Under the pieces are notes generated by a model, which was not told where the DNA came from, searched no databases, and was given only the letters and a program-made list of their open reading frames with translations. A stretch of DNA of 64,000 nt from Casuarius casuarius (lineage: Eukaryota; Chordata; Aves; Casuariiformes; Casuariidae). The DNA lies in contig PTFA01000050.1 of the NCBI GenBank assembly GCA_003342895.1, forward strand, positions 702,820 through 766,819, read 5' to 3'. A program made the translations under genes and the position numbers. Shown here one piece after another: positions 52,510-64,000 of this stretch; the stretch's first letter is position 1, and the number at the start of each line of letters is the position of its first letter.

Positions 52510-53419
52510 CTAGAGACAGAGAAGAAAACCTTAAGTACAGAAAAAAATATACTTAACAATTTATTCTGGTTTGATATGAACTCAGGATAGCATACGAAGC
52601 ATTTGAAACAAAAAGCAGAGAATTCAAGTAGTATATAGTACTGTTTTCATAGAGCTCGAGTGTTTAGTAGACCATGATAACTATCATTGTCCTAGTGTTA
52701 TAAAGATCTCGCATACATCTATGTTTTCTCCCAGTTTACACAGTTTAGAAGTGGACTTTGTCCCACCTCCCATGTGAAAAATTCAGCTAAAACCAAATGA
52801 ATTTTCAAAGCTGAGCATCATTATAAATAACAGACTATCCAGAAATTACAATCTCTCTGCTCAAAAAATCACTAAAGAATACTGAAATTTATTGCAAAAA
52901 GTCTAAAAATATATATATATTTTTAAAAAGACAGAGACATGTTATTTCATCTTTTCTTTTTTCCCCCCTCAAAACTTATCTGAAGGTCTGCCTTCAGCTC
53001 AGAGGCAAAAAACTGACCTCTCAGAAGGCTCTACCCACTCAAAGATCTGCCTCCAAAGCATTTCACTTAAGACTATCTTGTAGCCTGCTGGGGGGCTGCC
53101 AAGAACTTGAGCAGACAAACTGGCAAAAAATAGCTTCCCTACCACCCTGTAAATGGAATTACCTGGTTGCCATCAAAATTTTACTAACATTATCATAAAT
53201 GCTTGAATTCCAACAAATCATCATCTTCTAGAGGAAACACATTCTTCTGCAAAAGTTAAGCCTAAATCTAGTAATAACATTCACCATTACATTAAAAACT
53301 CTTCATAAGGTGCTTTGAAAATCAAATACTTCTAGTGTTAAAACAATGCTGCCCTCTGAAACTCAACATGACATTTAGGAAAATCTATCAAAAAGCACTA
53401 TATGATCACTACTAGGTGC

Positions 53420-53445
53420 AAAAAAAAAAAAAAAAAAAAAAAAAA
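53420..53445 (+). repeat. A26 homopolymer
   Basis: This is the longest pure A run in the window, in intron 4. No attached element was recognised. Confidence 0.9.
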
Positions 53446-56411
53446 GATTTCATAAGTTAGCAGAGACTAAAAAAACATACAAAATCATTAAACCTGAAGT
53501 GTCACCAAGAAAAAAAAAAATTATGAAGAGAAAGAGAGACCTGAAAGATGCTGGTTAACTTGGAGTCTATATTTTCAACAATACCTATTTTTTCAGGGAA
53601 CGTAGCTTCAGTCATCATAATACGGCATAATGAGAAATGATGAAGCTTCATCCTTCCATCATGTAAATATAATTCTCTTTAAAACATTCATATTTGCACA
53701 CCCCAAACCTGAGAAACCCCAAATTCCTACTCATTTTTAAAAATGTTCTTCTGACCATGATAGTCTATCAGACTGAAAATAACACAATGTGTTTAATGTG
53801 TTATTTGCTTTATTATTGAAAACAGACATTCTCTAAAACCTTTACTTCATCTCGCAACAAGTCTGAAATTTTTAAATTGATAACAGCCTTACAAATAATA
53901 ACTCACAAGAATGATTGAATTTGTCACAGTTGTAAGAAGTACTTGTCTTCTTTCTAAGAATTTTATAAGCAACCATTAAAAAAGTTCATACACAAGATAG
54001 CAGATAGCATCACGAACTCAAGAAAAAAAAAATTTAGACCAACTGCTTATATCAGGAATAGGCAGAACAAGTGCTATTAGCTGGGATTGTATTCCCACTG
54101 ACAAAGTTTAGATGGGAGGCTTACTTTCAATTTGCATGAGGTCAGCACATAGATGAAGTCGAAAAGCTCAGAAAAAACTCCCAAACAAACAAAAAAATCT
54201 CCAACAGGAAAAAAAACATTTCCCATGAGAGAAAGTTTGAGAGTTAAATTGTATATAGTGCCAAATCTTGCAAGGGCCACAGAACAGTAATATCTCTGAA
54301 CATAACAATATTAAATATGACAATCATTTTCACGAACAACTATCACCAAAAAAACTTAAACTCTGTCCCACATCCTATTCAGAACCCATTTATTTTGGTG
54401 TGTTTTTTGTAGCAAACACAGCATTAAAATTNTAACATTTTGATTTGCACCTTCATTCAAATCCTTGGCAACTCTTTCATTGTAAATCTCCCCCTGGAAA
54501 TTGCTTCCAACTGTCTCTAAACCTTTATAACTCTTAGAAAGAGCCCTTGTAATTTTAATCTGAGAGTTTATAATTCATCTAAAACTGTAATTGTACAAGA
54601 ACAGTTGAAGCTTCATTGATCATATTTTTCAAATATCTTTTTAGAGATATATTCTAGGTCTTAAAAGATCACAGCAAAAATGTAGCATTTGAAAGAAAAA
54701 GGACTGTCTGTTAAATGGGACACTGTCCCTTTGGCAGCAAAAGATTTTATTCACATACAGAACATCACATTCAGATTACTGTACTGGTGTTAGAGTTGAA
54801 CCAAAACTGCTGCCTTCCTTGAACACCCATGTCAAAACTATCACAGCTCCATTGCAGATTCAGGTAAAACAATACATATGGAGATAACATCACTTCAGAT
54901 TTTGCATGACTAAACACTGATTGATGAGGTTCGGAAAACCAAAACGCTGCCTCTTCAATTCAACTCTAAAGTACTATACATCACAAAATACACACATATA
55001 AAAGTAGGAATATATGCATTAGTCCTGCTCTGGAGAACAGCATGCAGGAAGTTACTCCTCAGAAAGTTCTCCTGAGGTAAGAGCCAACGTTGTCTCTCTT
55101 CTGCCTTAACACAGTGGGCCCATATCTTACCACAAATTCAGAAGGATTGTGTCATGGAAATCTCATTTCAGTATCAATATTCATAAATAACTTAGGTGAA
55201 TATAATGCACATAAATAGTGAGCTTTTAGTTCAAATCACAGCACCAATTTAGCAATATATTTAATACAGTTTCAAGAACTGTCATGTAATCCCTTCTCCT
55301 TCCACTGTTTTTAGGGCTCATATTATATTTTTTTTAAAATAGCCTTGCCTCCCATATGGATACTTAAGATATGCATATATCAATTAACTATTACATGAGA
55401 GATAATTTTTCAAAATTAGTCTAAAGTTTAGTGCTTAAATGACTATTCCCCTTTCAATACTTTTCCATGTCTATGAAAAATGTTATCATTAGCACAAAGT
55501 ATTTTCCTAAGGTCTGATTAGACTTTTCTTATGTTTATAAATTTTAAGATGCTACAAATTATCCAAAATTTAAATTGTAACTCTAGAAAACAGTCAAGAG
55601 AAAACACTGAAGTTCAATACAGGCTAAAGTGTATTCTGACCAAAAAGAACCTTCTGAATCAAAGCCCAGATCGGTCACACACATGAAAGCTGTTCATACT
55701 TATCTGTATTAACAGAATACCATTGAGCCACTAGACACTATACAAATACGGAAGACTGCTTGTGCTGCAGGCACTATCATGTCTATATCAGCCTCCCAAA
55801 ACTACTGACAATATTCTAAAGGCCTTGCTTGCATTAGAAGGAACAAAACGAAGTCTTGTTTGGTAACAAAACTTGGTGTCTGAATGCTAGAAAAAAGAAT
55901 TTCAGCTTTCTGTCCAAAGTGGAGCACCTAAGAAACACAGAGACTATTTCCTGCATGCAAATATATGGCAAAATCCGTATTTCTTTTAAATGGATTGTTC
56001 TGTTGTTTTATTTCTACTACTTTCCGCCTGCCACTTTCCAATGATTCATCTGCCACCTTAGGGCCAGATCCCATTATAGCACTACCAGCTGAGGCAAGTC
56101 CAGGCAAGATTTATTAAAAGAAATTAATCACATGTATGATTGTGTACAGATGGCTGAAGCCACCTNGGAAAACAAAGTTATCAACTTGAAGTCTGCTTAA
56201 ATAATTTGGAGGTCAGATGCAAAAGGGTTTTGACTTTACAGATGAAATACTAAGCAGTAGCAAGTATGTTCAGCAGATGATCCGACTACCTGCAAATGCA
56301 TACAATTCTTTGACACAGAATCACTAGCTACAGAAACCTCAGACAACACACGTGTAAAATGGTTTCAAAACAGTTTTTGCTTAATACGGATCCCTATTCC
56401 TCTCACCTGCT

Positions 56412-56437
56412 GGGGGCAGGGNGGGGAGCACAGGGGG
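56412..56437 (+). other. G-quadruplex-capable motif
   Basis: G5, CA, G3, N, G4, AGCACA, G5. These are four G tracts of at least three, with loops of 2, 1 and 6 bases. An unresolved N lies in the middle. It is intronic in FTO, on the non-transcript strand. Confidence 0.6.
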
Positions 56438-59400
56438 ATGGGAAAATCCCTACAGTAAACAACACCTATGGTACTCTACCAGCAGTAAACTACTGTCAGT
56501 TGCCCTCTCCTGCCTGATCCTGTTCTCCGCAGTCTCTGTTCACACCTCACTGTGTACCTTCTTCTCATCAGCCAAATTATCTGGGCACCAACAGCACCAA
56601 TATTGACAGTATGAGGAATGTCAGTGTCCTCATCTCTGTTCCTATGCTAGATTCATAACAAATAAGAGATGATACAAAATGATACCAAAATTTCTTTCAG
56701 ACAGAAGAACATTTTTCTAGCTCTCAAATTTATGATACACTCTCTTAAACAAGATTCTTCAGGTTAAGAATTGCTATTATTCCTGTGTTTTATAGAATGG
56801 TATACTATAACAGGATACCATAATAATAGTATAATGATGCTATCAAAAGCTGTAATATGTAATTCTTTTCTTGTGCTGCCTCATGACAGATGCAATTAGC
56901 TCTTTCTTCAAATTAGAGCCACAGTTCAGTCATCTCTGGGCAACATATGGATAGCATAATATTACTCCTGTGTTTGTATTTTCCTTCTGTCAAAAGGATG
57001 GACTAATGGATAAATATATGTATACTTAACTATTTTAACTATTTTGAGAAGCAGGTAACACATACAGTGGGATTAGAAGCACTGGCAAAAGCTTTGATAT
57101 TCTTACTGACCCAAATATCTACAAAACAAATGTAAAATGCACTTGTGCTACTGATTTTCTTAACTAACAAATAAAAATGTTTCCTAACATAAACAAATAA
57201 AAAATTTTCTGATTTACTCTACTATAGTGCAATTTCTGAAAGCACTAAAATGTTTTTCCACCGTTTCTAATTCCACTTGTATCCAGTTGCACACATACTG
57301 CATCACTGAAGGTTGACTTGTGACTGGCAAACCCATGCTAAAAAATGTAAGCATAGCAGTAACTGTCAAAAGGGGAAGGTTACACATATACCATTTCATC
57401 AAATTTATCTGACCATTTTATTAATAAGATTAATGTAATTAAATGGTTTTAATACATGCAGGACTACACATGCTTCACAAATCAGGTAGTATTCTCNGAT
57501 GCAATGGGAGGGTTGACAGAGACGACCGGAGGCTACGGAAACCAACTCCTTCACTCACCTTCTAGCAATGCTTCAAGAGTAGAAATCCAAATCAAACTAA
57601 TTTTACTGCAGGTACATCGACAGAAAGCACCAAGAAGGCTATGTTAACCTTCCCCAAGAAGCTAAAGGTCAATGGAATATGTCTTGTACTACTTTCATAA
57701 CAGAAAGCCAGAGAGATGATCTGGCCCTAATTAAGAAATACTTTTAGTTTTTAAACAAGAAAAGTGTGCACAAACAAAACACAGAACGAATTAAGCGGCT
57801 GAACTAAAAAAAGATGTCTGGGATTTGCCAAACTACATGATCAAAGTTTGGTAACGACAAATAAGTTTCTGGGGTTCAAAGTTTTAATAATCAAGGAATA
57901 TAACATTTGGATTAAATGTGGAGGCAAGAAAAAAAAAAACTATGGCATTAAAAAACTCCAACACATTCAAGATGCTGGAGAGCAAAAAGGATTCAACTTA
58001 GTTTGTGGAGCAGATTAAATATCTACGAATAGTTTAATGAGCCACTATATACATGTGGAAATGTTTCCATTAAATACTTATCTTTAACCACAAGCCAGCC
58101 TCTGCAATGTGTGCACCCAACTTCTGGTTGGTTATGAAAATAATTTTTGTATGCTTCTTGAACTATATTTTGCTGGGGGTACGGAGGGGAATAAGATTCC
58201 AAGTTCATCTTCATGCTGTTTTAAAACCCTAACCTTCAAGCAAGGGTTTGATCTATGGGAAACAGCTGTGGAAAAGTAAATCTTCTCCCTTTGAAAAAGG
58301 CCAGAGTGTATTTTTGTTAAGTATGTTTTGAAGTCATGGTAGGAAAATTAGTGAAAATTGTAAATCTGTTTGCAAATCTGGTCATGTCTAACTAAGATTA
58401 GGGGAAAGATTGCAATTTAATAGTAAGACCATGACAACCCTAGTTAAGCATGCTCTAGAGCAGAGCAGATGGGGCACTTTGCTCACCTCCACGCGTTTTG
58501 GATTTATTGCATGCACCCAACACGTTTCATATTAGACACCCCTTGACTGTGTACTTGAGACAGCAGGGTTCAGTATGCACTTCCTCTGCAGACCAATATA
58601 TTATTCTAAATTGGGCTAAAGTGTTTCCGTTTCATGAGGGATATAAAGTTCAGATTTGAGTTTTTAGGCAGCAGATTTGCAGTCCTTCAGCAAATCTTTT
58701 TTCTTCATATTAAGGAAAAAAAAGCCTTAAAAAAAAAAAAAAACCTGTCATACTGAAAGTTACTTTGGATTTTGTTTTTCTTTAAATCATTTATATTATT
58801 GTAATAAATCCAGCCATTTTAAGACAAGTTATCACCAGGTTTAGTATTAGTATGCATTCAAATTAAGGGTTATTATTTCACCTGAAGAGGCGTGCTGAGA
58901 GTGCAAGTATAAGCCTGTATTTTAAGATTTCATTTTAACAAAATTCTACCAAAAATAACAAAGCACATTTTATAGCAATAAAGAAGAAAGAGACAAAACC
59001 ATTAAAAAAAAAAAAATCTAAAAACAATCTTCTCGGTACTTGGTAGCTCAGGATTTACAAATGAGTTATTGTATTTACACATTAACATCAGAAATACCAA
59101 GTTACCACGTTTTCATGAGATTTATGTATACAATATTAGCAAATAGTTGGAGTATTGCAGGTACAGAAATTGATAGGAGCTGACTTTTTAATTATAAGCA
59201 ACATACTGAACTTGACATTTCAATATTTTGCAACATCCATATAAAGTAAGCATTATACCATTTCAGAAATTAAAAGAACAGACGTGCACTGATGCTCAGT
59301 TATTCACTAGAGCTGTGAGAATGGTAGTCAGAAGAGTACATGTTTCTGCCAATCAGTCCTCTACTTCAAGAGCAACTACCAGCTGATGTCCAGAGCCACA

Positions 59401-60305
59401 GTACTCTAGCCTTAGTGTTACACATTCCAGGGGTCTTGCATACTGCTTCCACTGCTTTTACGATAATGGTCTACATGCAAGTGAGAAGACTCAGCAACTG
59501 ATGACATTCTGGAATGTACAATGTGTAGAGGCACAAGATAAATGAATCTAAAATTACCTTCTTTAATGTCAGGTTACCTTTTAAAGTTTTCATATTTTAC
59601 CTCTCAGATAGCACCCTCAAGATGCCTCCTCTTAAAGCAGTTTACAAAATATGAACAGTATAAAAACATACCAAAAACTGTATAGATCCATTTACATTAA
59701 GTCTCTGACTTCAAGTAACAGAAACTGATAAAAGCAGTTCTGATGTACAGAGATACCTGAGGACCAAGAACCTAAGCCTAAGAAGCCATTTGGGCCAGTT
59801 TGGAAATACTCTATCAGACTGTTGCCACTTAAAAACTTTAAAATAATAAATGTCTTAAGTAATTGAGGAGAAATAATTACAAAGGCTATAGAAATGCAGA
59901 AGAGATTATCAAACACCTTATCAACAGAACTCAAAACTGTAGCTCCATGAAGTATTAATAAGTGATTTAAGGCATCATCTTCAAAATAATGTTTAATATA
60001 TTCTTTGTTTCCATCTAAACATGATCAAGATGTCATTGTTTAATAAAGTAACTTTCTGACCCATCCTTCATATAGAATTCCCAATAATACTTCAGTTACA
60101 GAATATAAATTCCATTGGGGAACAAGAAAAATTCTTACGACTCGGTAACTCAAGTCAACTATAATTTACAGAATTTTGCAATAAAAATACCGAAGTTAAA
60201 GACCTTGTTTCACTACTTGCTTTCTGAATCTGCTTGGCCAGCAAGGTTGATTAGGCACAAACTTTCCAGTCAGTAAGGATTACTGAACAAGATTGTTCAA
60301 GATAG

Positions 60306-60351
60306 ACTCATGTTAGAACAACTATTCCACTCATGTTAGAACAACTATTCC
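60306..60351 (+). repeat. Perfect 23-bp tandem duplication
   Basis: The unit beginning ACTCATGTTAG and ending CTATTCC is present twice in direct succession (60306-60328 and 60329-60351) with no mismatch, inside intron 4. Confidence 0.93.
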
Positions 60352-61715
60352 ACAAAAATAGATCAATAACTCCCTTTCTAGGAATATTTAACCACCATGT
60401 AAACTTCATTTTAAGAAACATCTTAGTCTCCCTCCAGGCTGCTACTCTACACCCTTGCAAATGCAGAAGAGGGAAGCACATCTACATCACAGTGCCAAAG
60501 GACCTCACATACTTGCTACCCTAGCAAATGATCTGCTCATGTCTGAATATACTTAACGGGACAGAGAGCCCAGTTCTTTGACACATCATACTTCATTGAT
60601 GACAGGGCGCAGGATTTGATGAGGTAACTAAGAACAAACCACAGTACATATATTTGTGGACAGTCTTAACGTTCCACCTATCAAGGCACAAATGGGGAGT
60701 GTCAAAAACATCCTCACTCTTGAAGACATCTGTTAAGTCAAATCACTGAACAGGCAAACAAAAGAATTGTTCATGTTTTAGGTTGTGTGACTTACAAATT
60801 TCTTTAAACAAAAATGATAATGAAGAGAAACACAAGCCAAAAGAGAAAGTAATAGTTTTCATGTCAACGAACCTTAGCCTCGATTCTTTTAATGGAACTT
60901 CACTGTTTGAGCTCAGTTGCTCAAACCAATGAGTTCAATTCAATTTTTTTTTTTTTTTCTATCCTCTACACATGAGACACTGAGAGTCTTGCCCCCTTGG
61001 AGTATGACAGCTCAGTTTATTATGANCTAGTATAATCCCAATACTGGAAAATGGTATGTTCGAACATACACTTCGAAAAGTGTTAGCAGAATGAGAAAAA
61101 GTGCCAAGTCTAAAACTGGTGACCAATAAAACATGCACAGATTAGCATCTCAAGAATCATGGAACCAGAAAACTTTAAGATTGCTACAGTCACAGCTTAT
61201 GTGCTGGATAGTCAATCTATAACCCAAACTAAAGAATTGGGATTAAAAAAAAGGAACACACAAACAAAACACACACAGACAACAAGCATGTAGATGCTCA
61301 CTATTATTCTGTGAAACAGCACTGAAAACAGAGAAAGGAATTAGCATCTACAAATACAACGATGAGACAGAGACAGCTCGGCTATTCATAACAGCTAGGG
61401 AAATTCTGCCTAGGATCTGAAGCCTGAGTTGAACTAGCGATTCTGACTGTACAACAGACAGAAGAAAGGCCCAAAAAGAATGTTTTCAATTTTCGGCTCT
61501 GAAGTAAAAGAAACATTGGAAGAAAAAGGTTCCCATAAATACACTGTGGATGGGGGAAGGGTAGGAAGAACTTATTATACACTCTAGCCAGATCTTCCGT
61601 CTTTGTGTATCACGAGAGCCCTTACTGGAACAAATGTATGATAGTTTACATTAAAGTAAGTGTCAGTTTCTATGTTTTCAACACAAAGTTCCCCTTCCTA
61701 GCCTTTGACAATTAC

Positions 61716-61859
61716 CCAGCATCAAGTAGCAGTCTCCTTGGTGAAGTGGTATTGCTAATCCAGGCGTCTCTATGTCCCATGCTACCTTCAAACCTACATG
61801 CCAAACAGCTGGGTCTCTTCCCTTCAGATTCTGTTCATTACTTTCTTCCACTGCAGAAC
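61716..61859 (-). CDS. FTO: FTO coding exon 4 (residues ~252-298), catalytic domain
   Basis: This 144-nt exon encodes part of FTO, the Fe(II)/2-oxoglutarate dioxygenase that removes methyl groups from m6A/m6Am RNA and 3-methyl-T/U in the nucleus. The translation contains '[18 protein letters not shown]', an FTO signature in the double-stranded beta-helix. Its final Tyr is the equivalent of human Tyr295, which contacts 2-oxoglutarate. The acceptor is a pyrimidine-rich run ending in TTTAAAG and the donor is GG|GTAATT. The exon starts with two bases completing a Gly codon and ends with the first base of an Asp codon. That base is completed by exon 5 to give the family 'DDLN' motif. Length equals the human segment (47 whole codons). 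The first 13 residues, a disordered acidic loop in human FTO, are diverged and less acidic here. The FTO identity is certain; exon numbering follows the human gene. Confidence 0.97.
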
Positions 61860-64000
61860 CTTTAAAGAGAGAGGGGGCGGGAAACACCACAAAGAAAAGA
61901 GACAAGATTAGAACCATAAGATACAAAATCTGATTTAACAATACAGACTTAACGAAAACACAGATTGGTACAGCATTAATAGGCTTAAATTTTCTGTAAT
62001 CTCCGTCTGGTATAATCACCATCTCCAAGTTCAAAAGTACATAACAGATATAAAAGCACCATATGAGACCAACAATTTTTTGCGAACAACTGTATAAAGA
62101 TAAAAACAATCATATGAACTACAAAGCAAAGGCAAATGAATTTGCAATGAACTCAAGTTTTTTGAAAGTTCTTAGGTACGCATAATGGGAGTTTTATGCC
62201 TACTTTTAGTTTCTTTATACATTATTAAAACTATAGTAACCAGCATAGAGAGAGAGAGAAAAAAAGAAATAAAAACAAGGCCAGTGTAAAAAAAAATAGA
62301 TAACTTCTGAGACAATTTCAAGTCATAAACTGCAAATGCATTTTATGAGCAATTTCATTGGTTTACATACTTGTAATTTCACCAAACCATAAATTGAGGC
62401 AAAGTGAGGTGAAATAATTTGCACAAAGACACCAACCAGACCACCGAAGTTGAGGCAAGCATCTTGGAATGATATCTGTCATTCTTCTCTCAAAATTCTT
62501 AGATTAATCAAACATGATAGACAGCACGTGCAAGAGCCAATGAAACTTCAATACATTTGTCACAACACTTTTCTTACCATTAAGCAACACGAACGTGTTG
62601 AGCTGGGGGAAAAAATAATCCACTTCATTGAAATAATATTTAGAGCTTAATCCCTCAGAACTCTTTTCAGAAGCTTACTTCACTGCACTATAAATTGAAA
62701 GATAGAGTCAGCATTTATAGCAAGGTATTTGGAAGCTATGGCATAACAGTTTTGTGGCTAATGCAACAGAGCATTTTGACAGAGGAGGATGAAGTTTTAA
62801 TAAGCAGTTGGCACCAAACTGCAGTCAACAGTTAGAAATAGTCAACTATATATAGCATGTCTAGTTATTACTTATAAGTTGGTAACTGTCTGAGTGTGTC
62901 CGTTTCACTGTCCATTACAAATGTGCTTTTGTATAATAATTTTTTAAACTTTATTACTCAATNACTTCTAAAACAAAAAAACTAAAATAAAGATTTATAG
63001 CTTTTATTATTCTATGCACAAATAAAATGTAGCCTTGAACTCAGCTTTCAAAATATTCAAGTCATTCATTTCACATGGATTCTTCAACATTTGTTTAGTT
63101 GGGAGAAGCCTTTAATAAATTCTAATAATTTTCTAAGTTGATTAAATTTTGCCTAATTCAGGAACCAGAGAGCCAAAAGCCTGTCACAAAACCAACCTGA
63201 AGCCCTTAGTTAAATAAGACCCCTACTGTAAATTCAGTCCNCATTTTCCCCTCCCTCTGCTGCTGCTGTTCTCATCCAGCTGAAGCTTTGGCTCAGGATC
63301 AGCTCTAGGCCTTTCCATCAAGGAGCACACAAATGAGAAAACAAGAGCTAGCAAATACTCAGAAAAATCAATACTAAAGTCTTCCAGGGGCTTTCATATT
63401 TTCTGCCCTGTTCAGATAAATCGTAACTTAATTTAAGAAAAAATACTTTCTGAAAACTGCAAATAGGATGGCTTTCAAGGCATTTTTAATGCAATACATC
63501 ATGGATATTATAAAGAGAGGTAACCTTTGTGGGTTAACTCTGTCTGTTATGCTGCTTTCCCATTCACTTTGGCAGCAGCACTGTTCACAATATGGCACCA
63601 ATAAAATATAGAACTACAATCAGAGACAGCAATTTCAATCAAAGTATCCTGGGGTCTCCTCATAAATCCAGCACCTTTGGAATGCGCTCGTTAAAATGAC
63701 TTATTTTTTGCAGTTTGATAAATTTTTTATTGCTTAAGTACAGAGTTCAAATGTAGCTCACAGACTCCTTTTCTCTATATTCTCAATGATTGCACCTTAT
63801 AATTATCAGCAGCAATTGAAACTGATTGCTCCTGCCATGTTATTTTGGAAACAAATGGAAGCAAGCTGCTACTAGCTTTTAAATGCAAGCTACTCCAAAG
63901 TGAGGGGAAAAAAGACTCCTTAACATTTGTGGTATATGTTTGGGTAGCACTGACAAACTTACACATAACAAGAAGTCATTATAAAATTCTGTATGTCACA
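61860..64000 (-). other. FTO: FTO intron 3, 3' part (runs off the right edge)
   Basis: This is non-coding sequence upstream of exon 4. The last bases before the exon form a good pyrimidine tract (G/A-rich on the plus strand at 61862-61880). No match to the exon-3 end or the HxD-containing segment was seen, so exon 3 must lie more than 2.1 kb further upstream. The only content I can point to is a possible MIR remnant near 62375-62430. The short open frames here have stops at random positions and no splice or family support. Confidence 0.8.
62375..62430 (+). repeat. Possible MIR SINE remnant
   Basis: The stretch containing 'ATTGAGGCAAAGTGAGGTGA' and then 'TTTGCACAAAGACACC' follows the MIR pattern of a GAAACTGAGGCACAGAGAGGT core and a CTTGCCCAAGGTCAC tail. 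It is highly diverged, and the call rests on remembered consensus only. Confidence 0.45.

Larger units (their letters stand above)
52510..61715 (-). other. FTO: FTO intron 4 (9.2 kb)
   Basis: The intron is bounded by the GTAATT donor at its high-coordinate end and the CTCTAG acceptor at its low-coordinate end. It is AT-rich, with scattered A tracts (the longest is 53420-53445), a 23-bp tandem duplication at 60306-60351 and a G-rich quadruplex-capable stretch at 56412-56437. No coding exon, RNA gene or intact transposon was recognised. Confidence 0.9.

Noticed and set aside
53348..53362. GCTGCCCTCTGAAAC as a CTCF site
   Set aside because: Only the first 11 positions fit the reverse consensus and the TGG tail is absent. 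Too weak to list.
61860..64000. Search for the end of FTO exon 3 (segment ending SYSCEG)
   Set aside because: No matching minus-strand sequence was found, so exon 3 lies beyond the window.
1..64000. Bacterial-type features (operons, CRISPR arrays, ribosome binding sites, integrons)
   Set aside because: Spliced vertebrate exons and intron-dominated sequence make these categories inapplicable, and no regularly spaced direct-repeat array was seen.

Overview
This window looks like nuclear DNA from an amniote vertebrate, most likely a sauropsid and probably a bird. It is AT-rich, non-operonic and almost entirely intronic. I see no recent SINE, LINE, LTR or DNA-transposon copies in 64 kb, only short, badly decayed fragments resembling MIR, L2 and an old family with a 'GATTTACACCAG' core, which would be unusually sparse for a mammal. 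About fifty isolated single N bases suggest a draft assembly. The species itself cannot be read from the sequence.

The only gene I can support is FTO, the Fe(II)/2-oxoglutarate-dependent nucleic-acid demethylase (m6A, m6Am, 3-meU/3-meT), on the minus strand. Five internal coding exons are present. They encode the stretch matching human FTO residues of about 252 to 456, with clean GT/AG splice sites and compatible phases. In transcription order (high to low coordinate) they are 61716-61859, 52430-52509, 50336-50479, 43147-43266 and 9948-10072. They are numbered 4 to 8 here by analogy with the nine-exon human gene. The upstream part (large exon 3 with the HxD iron ligands, and exons 1-2) lies beyond the right edge. 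The last coding exon (about residues 457-505) lies beyond the left edge.

Layout from left to right: 1-9947, part of intron 8; 9948-10072, exon 8; 10073-43146, a 33-kb intron 7; 43147-43266, exon 7; 43267-50335, intron 6; 50336-50479, exon 6; 50480-52429, intron 5; 52430-52509, exon 5; 52510-61715, intron 4; 61716-61859, exon 4; 61860-64000, part of intron 3. Exons 4-5 finish the catalytic jelly-roll domain (Tyr295, His307, Arg316, Ser318 and Arg322 are all retained). Exons 6-8 encode most of the helical C-terminal domain.

In other vertebrates FTO introns carry long-range regulatory elements for the neighbouring IRX3/IRX5 genes, so the introns may hold enhancers. The sequence alone yields only candidates: CpG-rich patches in AT-rich surroundings, CTCF-like motifs, an EBF-like palindrome cluster and G-quadruplex-capable tracts. 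No wholly new biological system is evident. The most testable oddity is a possible alternative exon 295 bp downstream of exon 8 whose frame and splice phase fit exon 8 exactly.
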